Notes under the pieces: model-generated
The model's input: the letters and a program-made list of their open reading frames with translations, nothing else
Told to the model about the DNA's origin: nothing
The model's database searches: none
Position numbers and translations under genes: made by a program
NCBI RefSeq assembly: GCF_007992195.1
Contig: NZ_BJZU01000034.1
Span: 1-64,000 of the forward strand
Source of the DNA: Methylobacterium oxalidis
Lineage (GTDB): Bacteria; Pseudomonadota; Alphaproteobacteria; Rhizobiales; Beijerinckiaceae
Direction: 5' to 3'
Length of the DNA: 64,000 nt
Shown here: piece by piece, positions 1-8,585 of the stretch
Layout of the letters: each line of letters begins with the position of its first letter
How positions within the stretch are numbered: position 1 is the stretch's first letter

Positions 1-77
1 CGCCCCAGGACTCGGCGCCCCCAGGACTCGGCGCCCCAGGACTCGGCGCCCCAGGACCGGGCACCTCAGGAGCCGGG
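1..77. repeat. Short tandem repeat, about five copies of a 15-bp GC-rich unit
   Basis: The unit CGCCCCAGGACTCGG occurs at 1-15, 16-31 (one extra C), 32-46, then as diverged copies at 47-61 and 62-77. The array probably continues leftward out of the window. It lies downstream of the minus-strand HNH gene and has no gene of its own. Function unknown; slipped-strand expansion explains its form. Confidence 0.8.
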
Positions 78-135
78 CGGCGCCGGGGCGCGGTGAGCCG
101 CCCCCGCTGGGCGCGCGTCCGCGCTGAGGCCATGC

Positions 136-873
136 TCAGCCGTCGGCCGCCGCGTCAGGGTCGCTCGCCCGCCGCAGGCGGGCCCGCTCACCCGCCTCGT
201 CCCGGCATTTCGCGGCGTGGACGGCGCGGTTGACCACCTGCAGGTTCGGCGCGCCCCAGAACGCCAGCAGGCTCGGCCAGGGCGCGTCGCGGTGCTCGCG
301 CCAGACCCGGTACAGCGGCACGCGATGGTCGATCTCGGCCGTGCGCAGCAGGCGCTTGCCGGAGACGGCGCAGCGATGCCCCTGGCGGCGCTTGAGCGCC
401 GGTATCTGGTCGCTCGGCGCGAGCCAGAGCTTCCAGGCCGCCACGCAGGCGGAGTGCCAGCCCGCGTTCCGGTTCGGGATGCCGGTGCCCCAGAGGTCCA
501 CGTGCCAGCCGAAGCGGTAGACCGGCTGGCCGCAGACGCAGCAACGGCCGCGCCCGAGCAGGTGGGCGGCCTCGCGGTAGGGGGAGGGCGGCGCGCGGAA
601 ACCGGCCGCTCCGCCGCCGCCGGTCTCCGCGCCGGGGCGCCAGGTCCAGCCCTCCGGGGCGCCCGAGCGGGCGGCGAGGGCGCGGGCGAGGCGGTCGGCC
701 CGCAGGACGTGGCTGCGCCAGAAGCTCTCGACCGCGAGGCGGGGCGTCGGCGGGACGAGCGGGCGCGACAGGGCGTGCTGGAGAACCGCGGCGGGGAAGA
801 TCGGTGGCAGCGCCCGTTCGAGCCGCAGCAATGCCTGCCTGTTGCGCGTCGCGCGCCAATCCGAAGCCGCCAT
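136..873 (-). CDS. HNH endonuclease-like protein
   Basis: A 245-residue protein starting at the ATG at 873; a longer reading frame exists upstream but is rich in Arg/Pro and looks non-coding. The C-terminal part carries an HNH-type core: EIDHRVPLY, then NLQVVN and AVHAAKC, the spaced D-H / N / H-K residues of the beta-beta-alpha metal finger. Ahead of it are Cys pairs (CCVCG, HSACV and CAVSG) that could bind structural zinc. HNH proteins are metal-dependent nucleases used in restriction, phage packaging or mobile introns. No methylase, integrase or phage gene is visible nearby, so the role here is unknown. Family call fairly firm, biological role open. Confidence 0.7.
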   Translation of the reverse strand: MAASDWRATRNRQALLRLERALPPIFPAAVLQHALSRPLVPPTPRLAVESFWRSHVLRADRLARALAARSGAPEGWTWRPGAETGGGGAAGFRAPPSPYREAAHLLGRGRCCVCGQPVYRFGWHVDLWGTGIPNRNAGWHSACVAAWKLWLAPSDQIPALKRRQGHRCAVSGKRLLRTAEIDHRVPLYRVWREHRDAPWPSLLAFWGAPNLQVVNRAVHAAKCRDEAGERARLRRASDPDAAADG

Positions 874-1144
874 CGCGGCGCTGTACGCAGCCCTGCCCGG
901 CAGGGCAACCGCCCGCGGCGGCGAGGACGCCGTCACGGCGTGCGGCCCGCGACCCGGGGCAAGCTCTCGAGTCTTCACGATGGCCCGCGAGCCGAGGCCG
1001 GCGGCGCTCCGCGCGGGCGGCCCGAGGGCGTCGAGGCCGCCGCGATCCCCGGATCGTCTCAAATCCGTCTCCCCGGTGATGATCCGGCTTGCCCCGCAGG
1101 CCCGAACGGCTTGTAATTCAACATCTGTAGAAATAGCGAGATCG

Positions 1145-1499
1145 TTGGACGAGCGGCACGCCCTCTCCGCCTTCGCGGCTCTCGCAGGAGACCCGCCTGC
1201 GCATCGTCCGGCACCGCGTCGCGGCCGGTCCGGACGGTGTGGCGGCGGGGATCCTGGCCGGGGGCGTCGGCGCGTCCACCTCGAACCTGTCCTTCCACCT
1301 GAAGGAGCTGGAGCATGCGGGCCTCGTCCGGTCCCGCCGCGAGGGCCGCTCGATCATCGACAGCGCCGTCTACCCGACGCTGTCGGCGCTGATCGCCTTC
1401 CTGACGAGGGATTGCTGCCAGGGCCGCCCGGAGGTCTGCGCCCCCGCGATGGCCGCCCTCGATGCCTGCTGCACCCGGACGGAGACCGCCCGTGCCTGA
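1145..1499 (+). pseudogene. arsR: arsR-type repressor, broken by a frameshift
   Basis: Reading from a TTG at 1145 gives DERHALSAFAAL, a normal ArsR start. Homology then continues in another frame from 1182 (SQETRLRIVR) through the winged-helix core STSNLSFHLKELEHAG and the Cys-rich tail, to the stop at 1497-1499. At about 1181 the sequence reads GCTCTCGCAG where GCTCTCTCGCAG would keep the frame, so loss of a TC/CT dinucleotide is the simplest explanation. ArsR binds arsenite and represses ars operons; this copy would not yield a full repressor. A sequencing error is possible, but the neighbouring gene is damaged too. Confidence 0.75.
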
Positions 1500-1878
1500 G
1501 CTCACGATCGACGTCGTGATCTACCACAACCCCGCCTGCGGCACCTCGCGCAACGTGCTCGCGATGATCCGCAACGCCGGCCTCGCCGACCTCCTGAACC
1601 GCGCGGCCGGCGAGCAGCACGACGTGGCCGGTCAGCAGCACGACGTGGCCGGCCCCTCGGCGCTGATCGGCGCCTCGAACGTCTTCGGCCTCGCCGTGGC
1701 GGCCGCCATCAGCCTGTTCGGGTTCGATTCGGGCGCGGCGCTCGCCACGGTCGTCGGCATCCTCATCGAGGTGCCGGTCATGCTGACGGTGGCGTGGATC
1801 GTGAACCGGAGCGGGGGCTGGTTCGAGCGCGGCGCCGCGCGCACCGTCGCCCTGAAGCCCGCCGCCCGCGAGACCTGA
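1492..1878 (+). pseudogene. Chimeric remnant: start of arsC fused to the end of an Acr3/ArsB-type arsenite pump
   Basis: A 128-codon frame from a GTG overlapping the arsR stop. Residues about 5-30 ([20 protein letters not shown]) match the start of glutaredoxin-linked arsenate reductase with its active-site Cys. From about residue 55 the sequence ([18 protein letters not shown], then [15 protein letters not shown]) matches the last two membrane helices of an Acr3-type arsenite exporter. Most of arsC and most of the pump gene are therefore missing, as after an internal deletion that kept the frame. Near the junction a 21-bp unit (encoding QHDVAGQ) is tandemly duplicated. It cannot carry out either original activity; a new function is possible but unsupported. 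Confidence 0.7.
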
Positions 1879-2021
1879 CGGGGCGGCGGACCGTCCGGCG
1901 CGGTTCCGCGCTCAGGCGCGCTTACGCAGTCTGTGCGCATCCAAGACGTGTATGCGCCGACCTATTGATAACCTGGACTAGAATTAACCGTGCCGCCCAG
2001 GCGGTCCCGGAGCGATCCCGC

Positions 2022-2285
2022 GTGAACGACAACGACTCGACCGAGGCGCTGGTGGCGCGCTGCCGCACGCTGGAGCAGGCCCTCGCGCTGGTGACCGCGC
2101 ACGTCGCGCCGTCGCGCTCGGGCCGGCCTCCCGTCCTGACGCTGCAGGTGATGCGGAGCCTCGAGGCGGCGGCGGAGCGCGCGGACTTCCCGGCCTCGAC
2201 GCGAGACGCCCTCCGCCGCGCCGCCGCGGCACTGGGGGGCGAGGGGCGGGCGGCGCGGGGCCGGACGCCCCGCTCCGGGATCTGA
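2022..2285 (+). CDS. Small hypothetical protein, 87 residues
   Basis: The frame opens with GTG at 2022 and encodes a soluble, mostly helical protein (ALVARCRTLEQALALVTAHV, then LTLQVMRSLEAAAERAD) with an Arg-rich tail. No known domain is recognised. It ends 5 bp before the convergent CAP-domain lipoprotein gene. The stretch before it (1930-2000) is lower in GC than its surroundings, consistent with a promoter region. The amphipathic Ala/Leu/Glu pattern and normal codon use suggest a real gene, but this is not certain. Confidence 0.5.
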   Translation: MNDNDSTEALVARCRTLEQALALVTAHVAPSRSGRPPVLTLQVMRSLEAAAERADFPASTRDALRRAAAALGGEGRAARGRTPRSGI

Positions 2286-2289
2286 GGGC

Positions 2290-2790
2290 TCAGCCGCCCA
2301 GGACCAGCGCCCAGTAGCGCCGGTAGCGGGTCGTCGGGGCATCGGCCCGGGCGATGCCGATCCGGCGGAGCTGTGGGATCAGCATGTTGCGGTTGTGCTC
2401 GGGCGAGGCTTTCCAGCGGGCGAAGACCTGCTCGAACGTCTCGGAGCCCGCCGACAGGTTCTCGGCGGCGTGGGCGCGCCCGAGCCCGGCCTGCGACATC
2501 CGCGAGGTGAAGGTGCCGCCGAGATCGTGGCTGAGGCGGCCGGCCCGCGCGTTCGCGGTGGCTTGGTAGGAGGCCGCCCGCGTCAGCCCGGCATCGACGC
2601 TCACCGGCCCGAGCCCGTGCTGGGCGCGGTAGCGGGAGATGGCGGCGGCGGCCGCCTGCTCGTCGAGGATCACGAGGCTCGCCGGGGCGTCGGCCTCGGG
2701 CAGGACCCCCGGCGAGCCGCATCCGGCAAGCGCGAGCAGGAGGGCGGCGAGGGCGGCCGTCCGGGGGCGGGCGAGAAGGGGCAGGGGCAT
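2290..2790 (-). CDS. CAP-domain (SCP/PR1-like) lipoprotein
   Basis: A 166-residue protein. Residues 1-24 form a lipoprotein signal ending in the lipobox LAGC, so Cys24 is the likely acylated residue. The rest is a short bacterial CAP domain: HGLGPVSVDAGLTRAASYQA, then LSHDLGG, then the characteristic AAENLSAG and the ASPEHNRNMLIPQLRRIG block. CAP proteins of this type sit in the periplasm or envelope; their biochemical role is poorly known. The gene is single and converges with the small gene at 2022-2285. Domain call firm, function unknown. Confidence 0.85.
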   Translation of the reverse strand: MPLPLLARPRTAALAALLLALAGCGSPGVLPEADAPASLVILDEQAAAAAISRYRAQHGLGPVSVDAGLTRAASYQATANARAGRLSHDLGGTFTSRMSQAGLGRAHAAENLSAGSETFEQVFARWKASPEHNRNMLIPQLRRIGIARADAPTTRYRRYWALVLGG

Positions 2791-3058
2791 CGGCGCGGCA
2801 TCTGGCGGGGAATCGCCCGAGCCTCATTCTCGGCCGATGCGGCGAAAGCGGGGCGCCGGCGGATCGGGCCCGCGCCGATTCCGACGTCGGCGCTCCGATG
2901 CGCGGATCCGGCCCCGGGCCGGAGGGGAGTTCCGGCCTGCACCGGTACCCGATGCGCGTCTTCGTTGACGAATCCAAGCCATGAAACGCAGTATTGCATG
3001 CGATCCGTCGAATGGTTCGACTGATTCCATCAATGCTCGGTCTAGTGGCAGCGCTACA

Positions 3059-3400
3059 ATGACAAGTGGAAATATACCGTTGACTGTCGGGGCGAGGCGC
3101 CAAGCCGTCTTCACCCTGGAAGGCAGGACGAATCCCTGGCCGGCCGTTCTCCTGTGGCTCGAACACCGCAACCCGGCGAAGAAGCCGCGCGATCCGTCGA
3201 AGAGGGTCTCCGCGGCCCTCTCGCTGCAGTGGAGCCCGACCCCGACGGCTCCGGGGGGCGAGGCGTGGCGGCAGGCCGTGACGGTCACCAACGAGACCTC
3301 CGACGACCAGGAGATCACGGTCCATTTCTATCTTGCGGACGGCGCGGACCCGTCCGAGATCGAGGCCGGGGCGGTCTCGGAGAGCGACCTCGACGGTTGA
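3059..3400 (+). CDS. Hypothetical protein, probable beta-rich fold
   Basis: Taken from the ATG at 3059 (113 residues); an in-frame start at 2981 would give 139, but bases 2981-3070 have low GC and unusual codons for this genome and look like promoter DNA. The product has alternating beta-like segments (RQAVFTLEGRTNPWP, RVSAALSLQWSPTP, RQAVTVTNETSDDQEITVHF) and an acidic C-terminus. No family is recognised. No signal peptide or membrane helix is seen. It converges with the PepSY gene across an 87-bp gap. Confidence 0.5.
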   Translation: MTSGNIPLTVGARRQAVFTLEGRTNPWPAVLLWLEHRNPAKKPRDPSKRVSAALSLQWSPTPTAPGGEAWRQAVTVTNETSDDQEITVHFYLADGADPSEIEAGAVSESDLDG

Positions 3401-3487
3401 CCCGGGCCGGCATCCGCGCGGCTCGCACGGACGGCCCGGGGGCCGCGCCGCTCGGGCCGAGCGCCGGGACCGGACGCGCGGGGCGGC

Positions 3488-4687
3488 CTATCCCCGCCGC
3501 GCCCGGGCGCGGAACTTGGCGATCCAGAGCCAGAGGCCGGTGACGAACAGCGCCGGCAGGCTGAGGCCGACGAGCACCATCAGCGCCTGGCCCGCAGGCC
3601 CGAGCGCGAAGCGGGCGTGGATCGGCGAGATCCAGGATTTCAGGGTCTCGGCAGCGCTCAGGTCGTTGCCGGTCCGGGCGAAGAGCAGGCGCGGGCAATC
3701 CCGCGCGATCCAGAGTTCCGTGGACTGGACCCGGTGAGGCGCGTCCGGCGGCGCCAGCGAGAGCTGATAGGGGGCGCCCGCCTTCTCGGGCATGATCAGG
3801 AGGCGGAAGCTCAGGTCCGGGTAGGCGGCCCGCGCCACCGCGAGCGCGCGGTCGGGCCCGGCGCCGCCCGGGCAGGCGCCCTCCGGCGCGGGCGCGAGCA
3901 GGCCGGGCGCCGGCGCGCGGAGGGTCGAGACGCCGGCGAGCGCCCAGTCGAACCACATCGGGCGCAGGAGGTACACGCCCGACAGGATCGCGGCCGTGAG
4001 CGGCACGAGCAGCCAGACCGCGAGGACGTTGTGCCAGTCGAGGAGCAGGCGCCGGCCGCTTGCCCCGCTCTTGACCGTGAGGGCTTGGCGCCAGGTGCGG
4101 TCGTTGCGCGGCCACCAGAGGTAGACGCCGGTGGCGGCGGAGATCAGGAAGAGGATCCCGGCGACGGCGGTCGCGAACAGGCCGTAGGGCGGCACCATCA
4201 GCGCGGCGTGGAGGTGGACGAGGAAGCCCCACCAGGAGCGTTCGATGACGATGAAGCCGCGCGGGTCGCCGGAGGCGACGTCCACCGCGACGACCCCGTG
4301 CTCCTCGGGCGCGCCGGGATCGTGGCGCAGGTGCCCGGCGACGAGCGGGACCGCGGCCGGCAGCGGCGCGGCGTGGGGGGCCGCCACGACGAGGATCGTC
4401 TCGAGCTCGGGGTGCCGGGCCTTCGCCCGGGCCATCCACGCCTCGACGGGCGGCCACGCGGGCGAGGGCGGCGCCCCGTCCGGGAACAGGGCGGGCCCGT
4501 GCTCGGCGCGGACGATCGGCTCGGCGAAGACGAGGGCGGCGCCGCTGGCCCCGACCACGGCCAGGATCAGCCCGGCAACGAGGCCGAGGCTCAGGTGCAC
4601 GCGCCGCCAGAGGGTGCGCAGCCGGCTCCGGCCGCGCGGCACGGCGGAGGTGGACGGTTCCGCGGAGGTCGCCACGGCGGGGGGCAT
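3488..4687 (-). CDS. PepSY-associated transmembrane protein (iron-uptake partner)
   Basis: A 399-residue inner-membrane protein of the PepSY_TM family. The first helix (SLGLVAGLILAVVGASGAAL, about residues 27-46) is followed by a periplasmic segment, then helices with the family sequence GILFLISAATGVYLWWPR, the RLLLDWHNVLAVW region, and a last helix near the C-terminus (LMVLVGLSLPALFVTGLWLW). Such proteins often accompany TonB receptors for siderophores and are thought to help reduce or release iron in the periplasm. The start codon overlaps the receptor stop as TGATG, so the two are probably translated together. Metal and exact chemistry are inferred. Confidence 0.85.
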   Translation of the reverse strand: MPPAVATSAEPSTSAVPRGRSRLRTLWRRVHLSLGLVAGLILAVVGASGAALVFAEPIVRAEHGPALFPDGAPPSPAWPPVEAWMARAKARHPELETILVVAAPHAAPLPAAVPLVAGHLRHDPGAPEEHGVVAVDVASGDPRGFIVIERSWWGFLVHLHAALMVPPYGLFATAVAGILFLISAATGVYLWWPRNDRTWRQALTVKSGASGRRLLLDWHNVLAVWLLVPLTAAILSGVYLLRPMWFDWALAGVSTLRAPAPGLLAPAPEGACPGGAGPDRALAVARAAYPDLSFRLLIMPEKAGAPYQLSLAPPDAPHRVQSTELWIARDCPRLLFARTGNDLSAAETLKSWISPIHARFALGPAGQALMVLVGLSLPALFVTGLWLWIAKFRARARRG

Positions 4688-6825
4688 CAGAAGCGCGCCT
4701 GCATCAGGAGGCCGACCGTGCGCGGCGGCGTGAGATCGGCCGCCGTCCCCGCGCCGATCCTGCGGGTGAAGCCGACCTCGTCGGTCAGGTTGCGGACGAA
4801 GGCGCGGCAGGTCACGCCCTCGGCGAGCGTCGCGGTGACGCCGAGATCGACGAGCGCGTAGTTGCCCGCCTTCTCGACGAAGAGGTTCGTCAGGTCGCTG
4901 AAGTAGCTCGACACGTAGAGGACGTTGGCATCGAACGCGAGGGTCGGCGAGACGCGCCAGACGAAGCCCGCCGACGGCGTGACCGCGGGATCGCGCCCGA
5001 AGCGGTTGCCGCGCAGGTTCGGGTTCGTCGGCAGGCCCTCGGTGATCTCGGTGCGCAGCAGGCCGAGGCCGGCGCGGAGGTCGAGATCCTCGGCGACGCG
5101 CGCGCTCACCTCGAACTCGGCCCCGTAGGACACGCCGGCGGGCAGGTTGACGACCTCCAGCGAGAACCGGTTGGCGGGATCGCGCTGCAGGTAGAGCTGC
5201 GGATTGTCGTGCAGGTTGTAGAAGCCCGTCACCCCAAGGACGAAGCGGTTGTCCGGGAGCACGCGCCGGTAGGTCGTCTCGAAGGTCCAGACCGTCTCCG
5301 ACCGGAACGTGTAGGGATTGCCGGTGAAGAGGTTGATCGAGCCGCCGCCCGGATTGTAGCCCTCGCGGGCGGTCACCGCCACGGTCTGCACGGGGTCGAT
5401 GCGGTAGCTCGCGCCGATCTTCGGGAGGAAGACGACCTCGTCGGTGCCGGCGGCGGTCGTGAGGCGGCGCGGCGTGAGCGTCTGCGTCCGCGCGTCGTCG
5501 TTCCGGTTCAGGCGGCCGCCGAACAGCAGGTCGAGGTCCGGGGTGAGGGCGTAGCGGAGGTCGGCGAACAGCGCCTGCGCCGAGGTGCGGCCGATCGATC
5601 GCGTCAGGCCGATCGCGGCGGCGTCCTGCCAGCGCTCGTTGACGTTCAGGCCGACGAGGCCGCTGAGGCCGGTCCCGACGGTGCCGAACGTGTAGAGCAC
5701 GTCCTGGTTGAAGATCTCCTCGCGCAGCCGGAACCGCGTCGCGTCGGTCTGGAACCGGGCGCTGTCGAGGTGATCGAAGACGTAGCTCGTGATCGCGCGC
5801 AGTTGCCCGGCCTCGCCGGGCAGCCGGTAGATCGTGTCGGCGCCGAACGCTCCGGCCTGCGCGTCGAACACGCGCTGGTAGCCGCCGCGGGCGTAGGGGA
5901 TCAGGCGCGCCCGGAAGGGCTGGCCGATGACGTCGGGGCCGGCCACGACGTTGCGCGTCTGCGGGACGGTGCCGCTCTGGTAGTCGGCCAGCAGCTTGAC
6001 GGAGAGGTCCGAGCCCGGCCCGTCCGGCGTGTAGAGCAGCTTGCCGCGCACGCGCGTGGCCCGGGCTTCGAGCAGGCGGCCCGGATCGACGCCTTGCGGC
6101 ACCTCGATCATGCTCCGGGGGTCCGGGCTGCCCTCCTGCTCGACGACGAGGCGCGCGGCCAGCACGTCCGGGACGAGCGGGACGTTGGCGAGGCCCGCCA
6201 GGGTGAAGGCCGGCCCGAAGCGGTCGAAGGCGAAGCCCGCCCGGGCGCCGGCCTCGGCCACCGGCACCGGGTCGCCCGTGTTGACGATGAACGCGCCGGC
6301 GATCGCGTTGCGGCCCCGCAGGGTCGATTGCGGCCCGCGCAGCACCTCGACGCGCTCCACGTCGTAGGTGGTCAGGAAGTTCGAGACGGCGAGCGTCGTC
6401 GGCCGAACGATCTCGTCGACGATGAGCGGCGCGCGCGGCAGCGTGCCCTGCAGGATGTTGCTGGGAAGGCCCCCCGCGCCGCTCGACTGGATGCCGCGGA
6501 TGGCCGGCACCTCGCTCGCGCCGAGGGGCGTCGTGTTGGGGACGTTCTCGATGTCCTGGAAGAGCGTCCGGCCCGGCGTGATCCGCCGCTCCAGCTCCGG
6601 CTTCGTGATGATCGTGACGCTCGTGGCGGTGTCGAGAAGGCTCTGCACCCGGCGCTCGCCCTCGACGCTGAGCTCGCCCAGGGTCACGGCCGCGGGGGCG
6701 GGGGAGCGGCCGTCCTGCGCCGCGCCCGGAGCGGGGAGGCAAAAGGCGGCGGAGACCGCCGCGGCGAGGCCGAGCGGACGCATCGGCCAGTCCGCGTGGC
6801 TTCGGAAGCGAGGGGAGGGAAGCAT
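4687..6825 (-). CDS. TonB-dependent outer-membrane receptor, probably for a ferric siderophore
   Basis: A 712-residue receptor. A signal peptide is visible from Met15 (MRPLGLAAAVSAAFCLP, cleavage near AAQ), so the true start may be 6783 instead of 6825. The plug domain (about 45-165) contains VTIITKPELERR and VERVEVLRGPQSTLRGRN, and a 22-strand barrel follows, ending with the outer-membrane signature VGLLMQARF. Such receptors import chelates using the TonB-ExbBD system. It is translationally coupled to the PepSY protein and faces a divergent AraC regulator, the usual layout of a siderophore-responsive uptake unit. The substrate cannot be read from sequence. Confidence 0.88.
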   Translation of the reverse strand: MLPSPRFRSHADWPMRPLGLAAAVSAAFCLPAPGAAQDGRSPAPAAVTLGELSVEGERRVQSLLDTATSVTIITKPELERRITPGRTLFQDIENVPNTTPLGASEVPAIRGIQSSGAGGLPSNILQGTLPRAPLIVDEIVRPTTLAVSNFLTTYDVERVEVLRGPQSTLRGRNAIAGAFIVNTGDPVPVAEAGARAGFAFDRFGPAFTLAGLANVPLVPDVLAARLVVEQEGSPDPRSMIEVPQGVDPGRLLEARATRVRGKLLYTPDGPGSDLSVKLLADYQSGTVPQTRNVVAGPDVIGQPFRARLIPYARGGYQRVFDAQAGAFGADTIYRLPGEAGQLRAITSYVFDHLDSARFQTDATRFRLREEIFNQDVLYTFGTVGTGLSGLVGLNVNERWQDAAAIGLTRSIGRTSAQALFADLRYALTPDLDLLFGGRLNRNDDARTQTLTPRRLTTAAGTDEVVFLPKIGASYRIDPVQTVAVTAREGYNPGGGSINLFTGNPYTFRSETVWTFETTYRRVLPDNRFVLGVTGFYNLHDNPQLYLQRDPANRFSLEVVNLPAGVSYGAEFEVSARVAEDLDLRAGLGLLRTEITEGLPTNPNLRGNRFGRDPAVTPSAGFVWRVSPTLAFDANVLYVSSYFSDLTNLFVEKAGNYALVDLGVTATLAEGVTCRAFVRNLTDEVGFTRRIGAGTAADLTPPRTVGLLMQARF

Positions 6826-7049
6826 GGCGACGAACGAGCCTACCGCGAAGCCGGGATCAGCAAGCGAATGGCGAGCTTCGGGCGCGCACGCTACCCAGTT
6901 CCTACGATGGATGCCCCAAACCCGTCACGATCCGTGTTAGGATGAGGAAAAGTAATTCGCTGTCACCCGTTTGCACTTTGACATTAGAATAATGCCAGAT
7001 TGACTGACTTGGAGCTTCTCAAATCTGTCGCCGGCAAGTCGCCGGCCGG

Positions 7050-7934
7050 ATGGAACCTGGATGGGGCGACCGCTTGAGCAGTGCCGTGAACGGGGTGGGT
7101 GTGGAGACCATCGGTCCGCATCCTCAGGCGCAGTCCCTGCGCGAGAGCCGGCGGGGCGACGTGATCATGGCGCGCGCACGCTACGACGGCTACGTGGGCG
7201 CCTACCCGGCGCTGCCCTTTCTCGGCGTCTATCTGTGCCTCGAGGGCGGCGGGCAGCTCGTCAGGCGGAACGCGTCGCAGAACCTCGAAGGGGCGTTCCT
7301 GCCCGGGCGCGTGGGTCTCGGTGCGGTCGGCGTCGGCGGCGAGGGGCACGGCCCCCGCATGGATCTCCTGGCGCTCGGCATCGCGCCGGCCCGCCTGTCC
7401 GCGCTCGTCGCGGAACTCCCCGGCCAGCGGCTCGATCTCGAGGCCGCGGCCTCGGCCTTCCACGACGACCCCCTGCTCGCGGCATCGCTCCGGGCGATGT
7501 GGCAGGAGGGCGGGGAGCACGGGCTCTCGAGCGCCTTCGTCGATCACGCGCTGGCGGTGGTGCTGCACCGGATCGCCGCCGGCGTCCGGAGCGTGCCGCC
7601 GGGCGCCCGGCATCGTCTCACGGGCCGGCAGATGGAGCGCCTGACCGGCTTCATCGAGGCGTCCGGGGCCGACCTGTCGGTGGCGCAGCTCGCCGCGGTG
7701 CTCGATCTCAGCCCCAACCATTTCAGCCGGTGCTTCCGCGCGACCACCGGCCTCCCGCCCTACGCCTTCCTGACGCGCCGGCGCCTCGATGAGGCCGCCC
7801 GGCTGCTGACGGGGACGAGCCTGTCGATCACCGAGATCGCGGCGCTCAGCGGCTACGCCAACCCGAGCCAGTTCGCCTCGGCCTTCCGCCGCCACACGGG
7901 CGCGTCGCCCTCGGCGTGGCGCCGCGAGGGGTGA
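7050..7934 (+). CDS. AraC-family transcriptional regulator
   Basis: A 294-residue protein. The N-terminal ligand-binding half (to about 180) is poorly conserved. The C-terminal AraC domain has two helix-turn-helix units: DLSVAQLAAVLDLSPNHFSR (about 202-225) and ITEIAALSGYANPSQFASAF (about 253-275), ending RRHTGASPSAW. It is transcribed away from the TonB receptor gene across a 224-bp AT-richer region. By analogy with PchR/AlcR-type regulators, it probably activates the receptor in response to the imported chelate. That pairing is inferred from position. Confidence 0.88.
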   Translation: MEPGWGDRLSSAVNGVGVETIGPHPQAQSLRESRRGDVIMARARYDGYVGAYPALPFLGVYLCLEGGGQLVRRNASQNLEGAFLPGRVGLGAVGVGGEGHGPRMDLLALGIAPARLSALVAELPGQRLDLEAAASAFHDDPLLAASLRAMWQEGGEHGLSSAFVDHALAVVLHRIAAGVRSVPPGARHRLTGRQMERLTGFIEASGADLSVAQLAAVLDLSPNHFSRCFRATTGLPPYAFLTRRRLDEAARLLTGTSLSITEIAALSGYANPSQFASAFRRHTGASPSAWRREG

Positions 7935-8095
7935 GGTTTTCTCCGCGCGCAGGCTCGCGTCGCCCGCTTCCGTTCACGAGGCGGGCGTCAGCCGGGCTCT
8001 CCCGCGAGCGGCGGGATCGGAGGCAGGATGGCGTGTCCGCGCGCCGACGTGCGTCGGGGCGTGCGGTTCCGGGCGATGTGGGGGATCGGGAAACG

Positions 8096-8172
8096 TGGCG
8101 CGGGCGACGGGGCTCGAACCCGCGACCTCCGGCGTGACAGGCCGGCACTCTAACCAACTGAGCTACGCCCGC
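8096..8172 (-). tRNA. tRNA-Asp (anticodon GTC), CCA encoded
   Basis: Reading the minus strand from 8172: acceptor GCGGGCG, then TAGCTCAGTTGGTTAGA (D arm), an anticodon stem CCGGC/GCCGG around the loop CTGTCAC, and the T arm GCGGGTTCGAGCCCCGT, closed by CGCCCGC. The discriminator G and encoded CCA are at 8099-8096. Total 77 nt. The GTC anticodon and G discriminator identify aspartate. It is transcribed away from the nuo operon. Confidence 0.97.
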
Positions 8173-8585
8173 GTGGCGTGGCCGCCTCGTGCGGCGACGG
8201 CCGGGGTTTAGGAGGGCGGCCGGGGGCTGTCAAGCAGCCGCGCGCAGAATCGCGGAGCGCGTCCGCGCGCGCGCCGAGCGCAGTGACGACGGCCCCGGAA
8301 CCGAGGGGACCGGGTCCGGCCGCGCCCGGATCGACCGCGCGGTGCCGGGAATGCCGGCCCCGGCCGCCCCTGCGCCGATCTGCCCCTTGTCTGCCCACTG
8401 CCGCCGGGCGCCCCGCGCCCCCACCTCACTGTCGCAGGGCTGTTTGTGCGACGCGCAACGCTCTTGTTTCACCCGAACCGCTCGTCTAAGCCTCGCGCCG
8501 TGCGCTCTCTGGCATTGGAGGAATTCCACATGCCACGGTTCAGGAGGGCGCCCGCGGTCCCACACGAGCACGAGAGAGGCCTCGC
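8173..8585 (+). promoter_or_regulatory. Upstream region of the nuo operon; no gene seen
   Basis: This 413-bp stretch separates the divergent tRNA-Asp gene from nuoA and should contain the operon promoter. The best candidate is weak: TTGTTT at 8464-8469 with CTAAGC at 8486-8491. No clear operator, riboswitch or small gene was found. The long frames crossing it are antisense or out-of-frame shadows. Confidence 0.35.

Noticed and set aside
136-873. HNH gene as part of a restriction or phage-defence system
   Set aside because: No methylase, ATPase, integrase or phage gene is visible within reach, and the left side is cut by the window edge.
2981-3058. Longer start for the hypothetical gene at 3059-3400
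   Set aside because: The extra 26 residues are Ser/Asn-rich with atypical codons and low GC, more like promoter DNA.
3430-3446. CGGCCC/GGGCCG hairpin between convergent genes as a terminator
   Set aside because: Stem of six with a two-base loop and no T-run; too weak in such GC-rich DNA.
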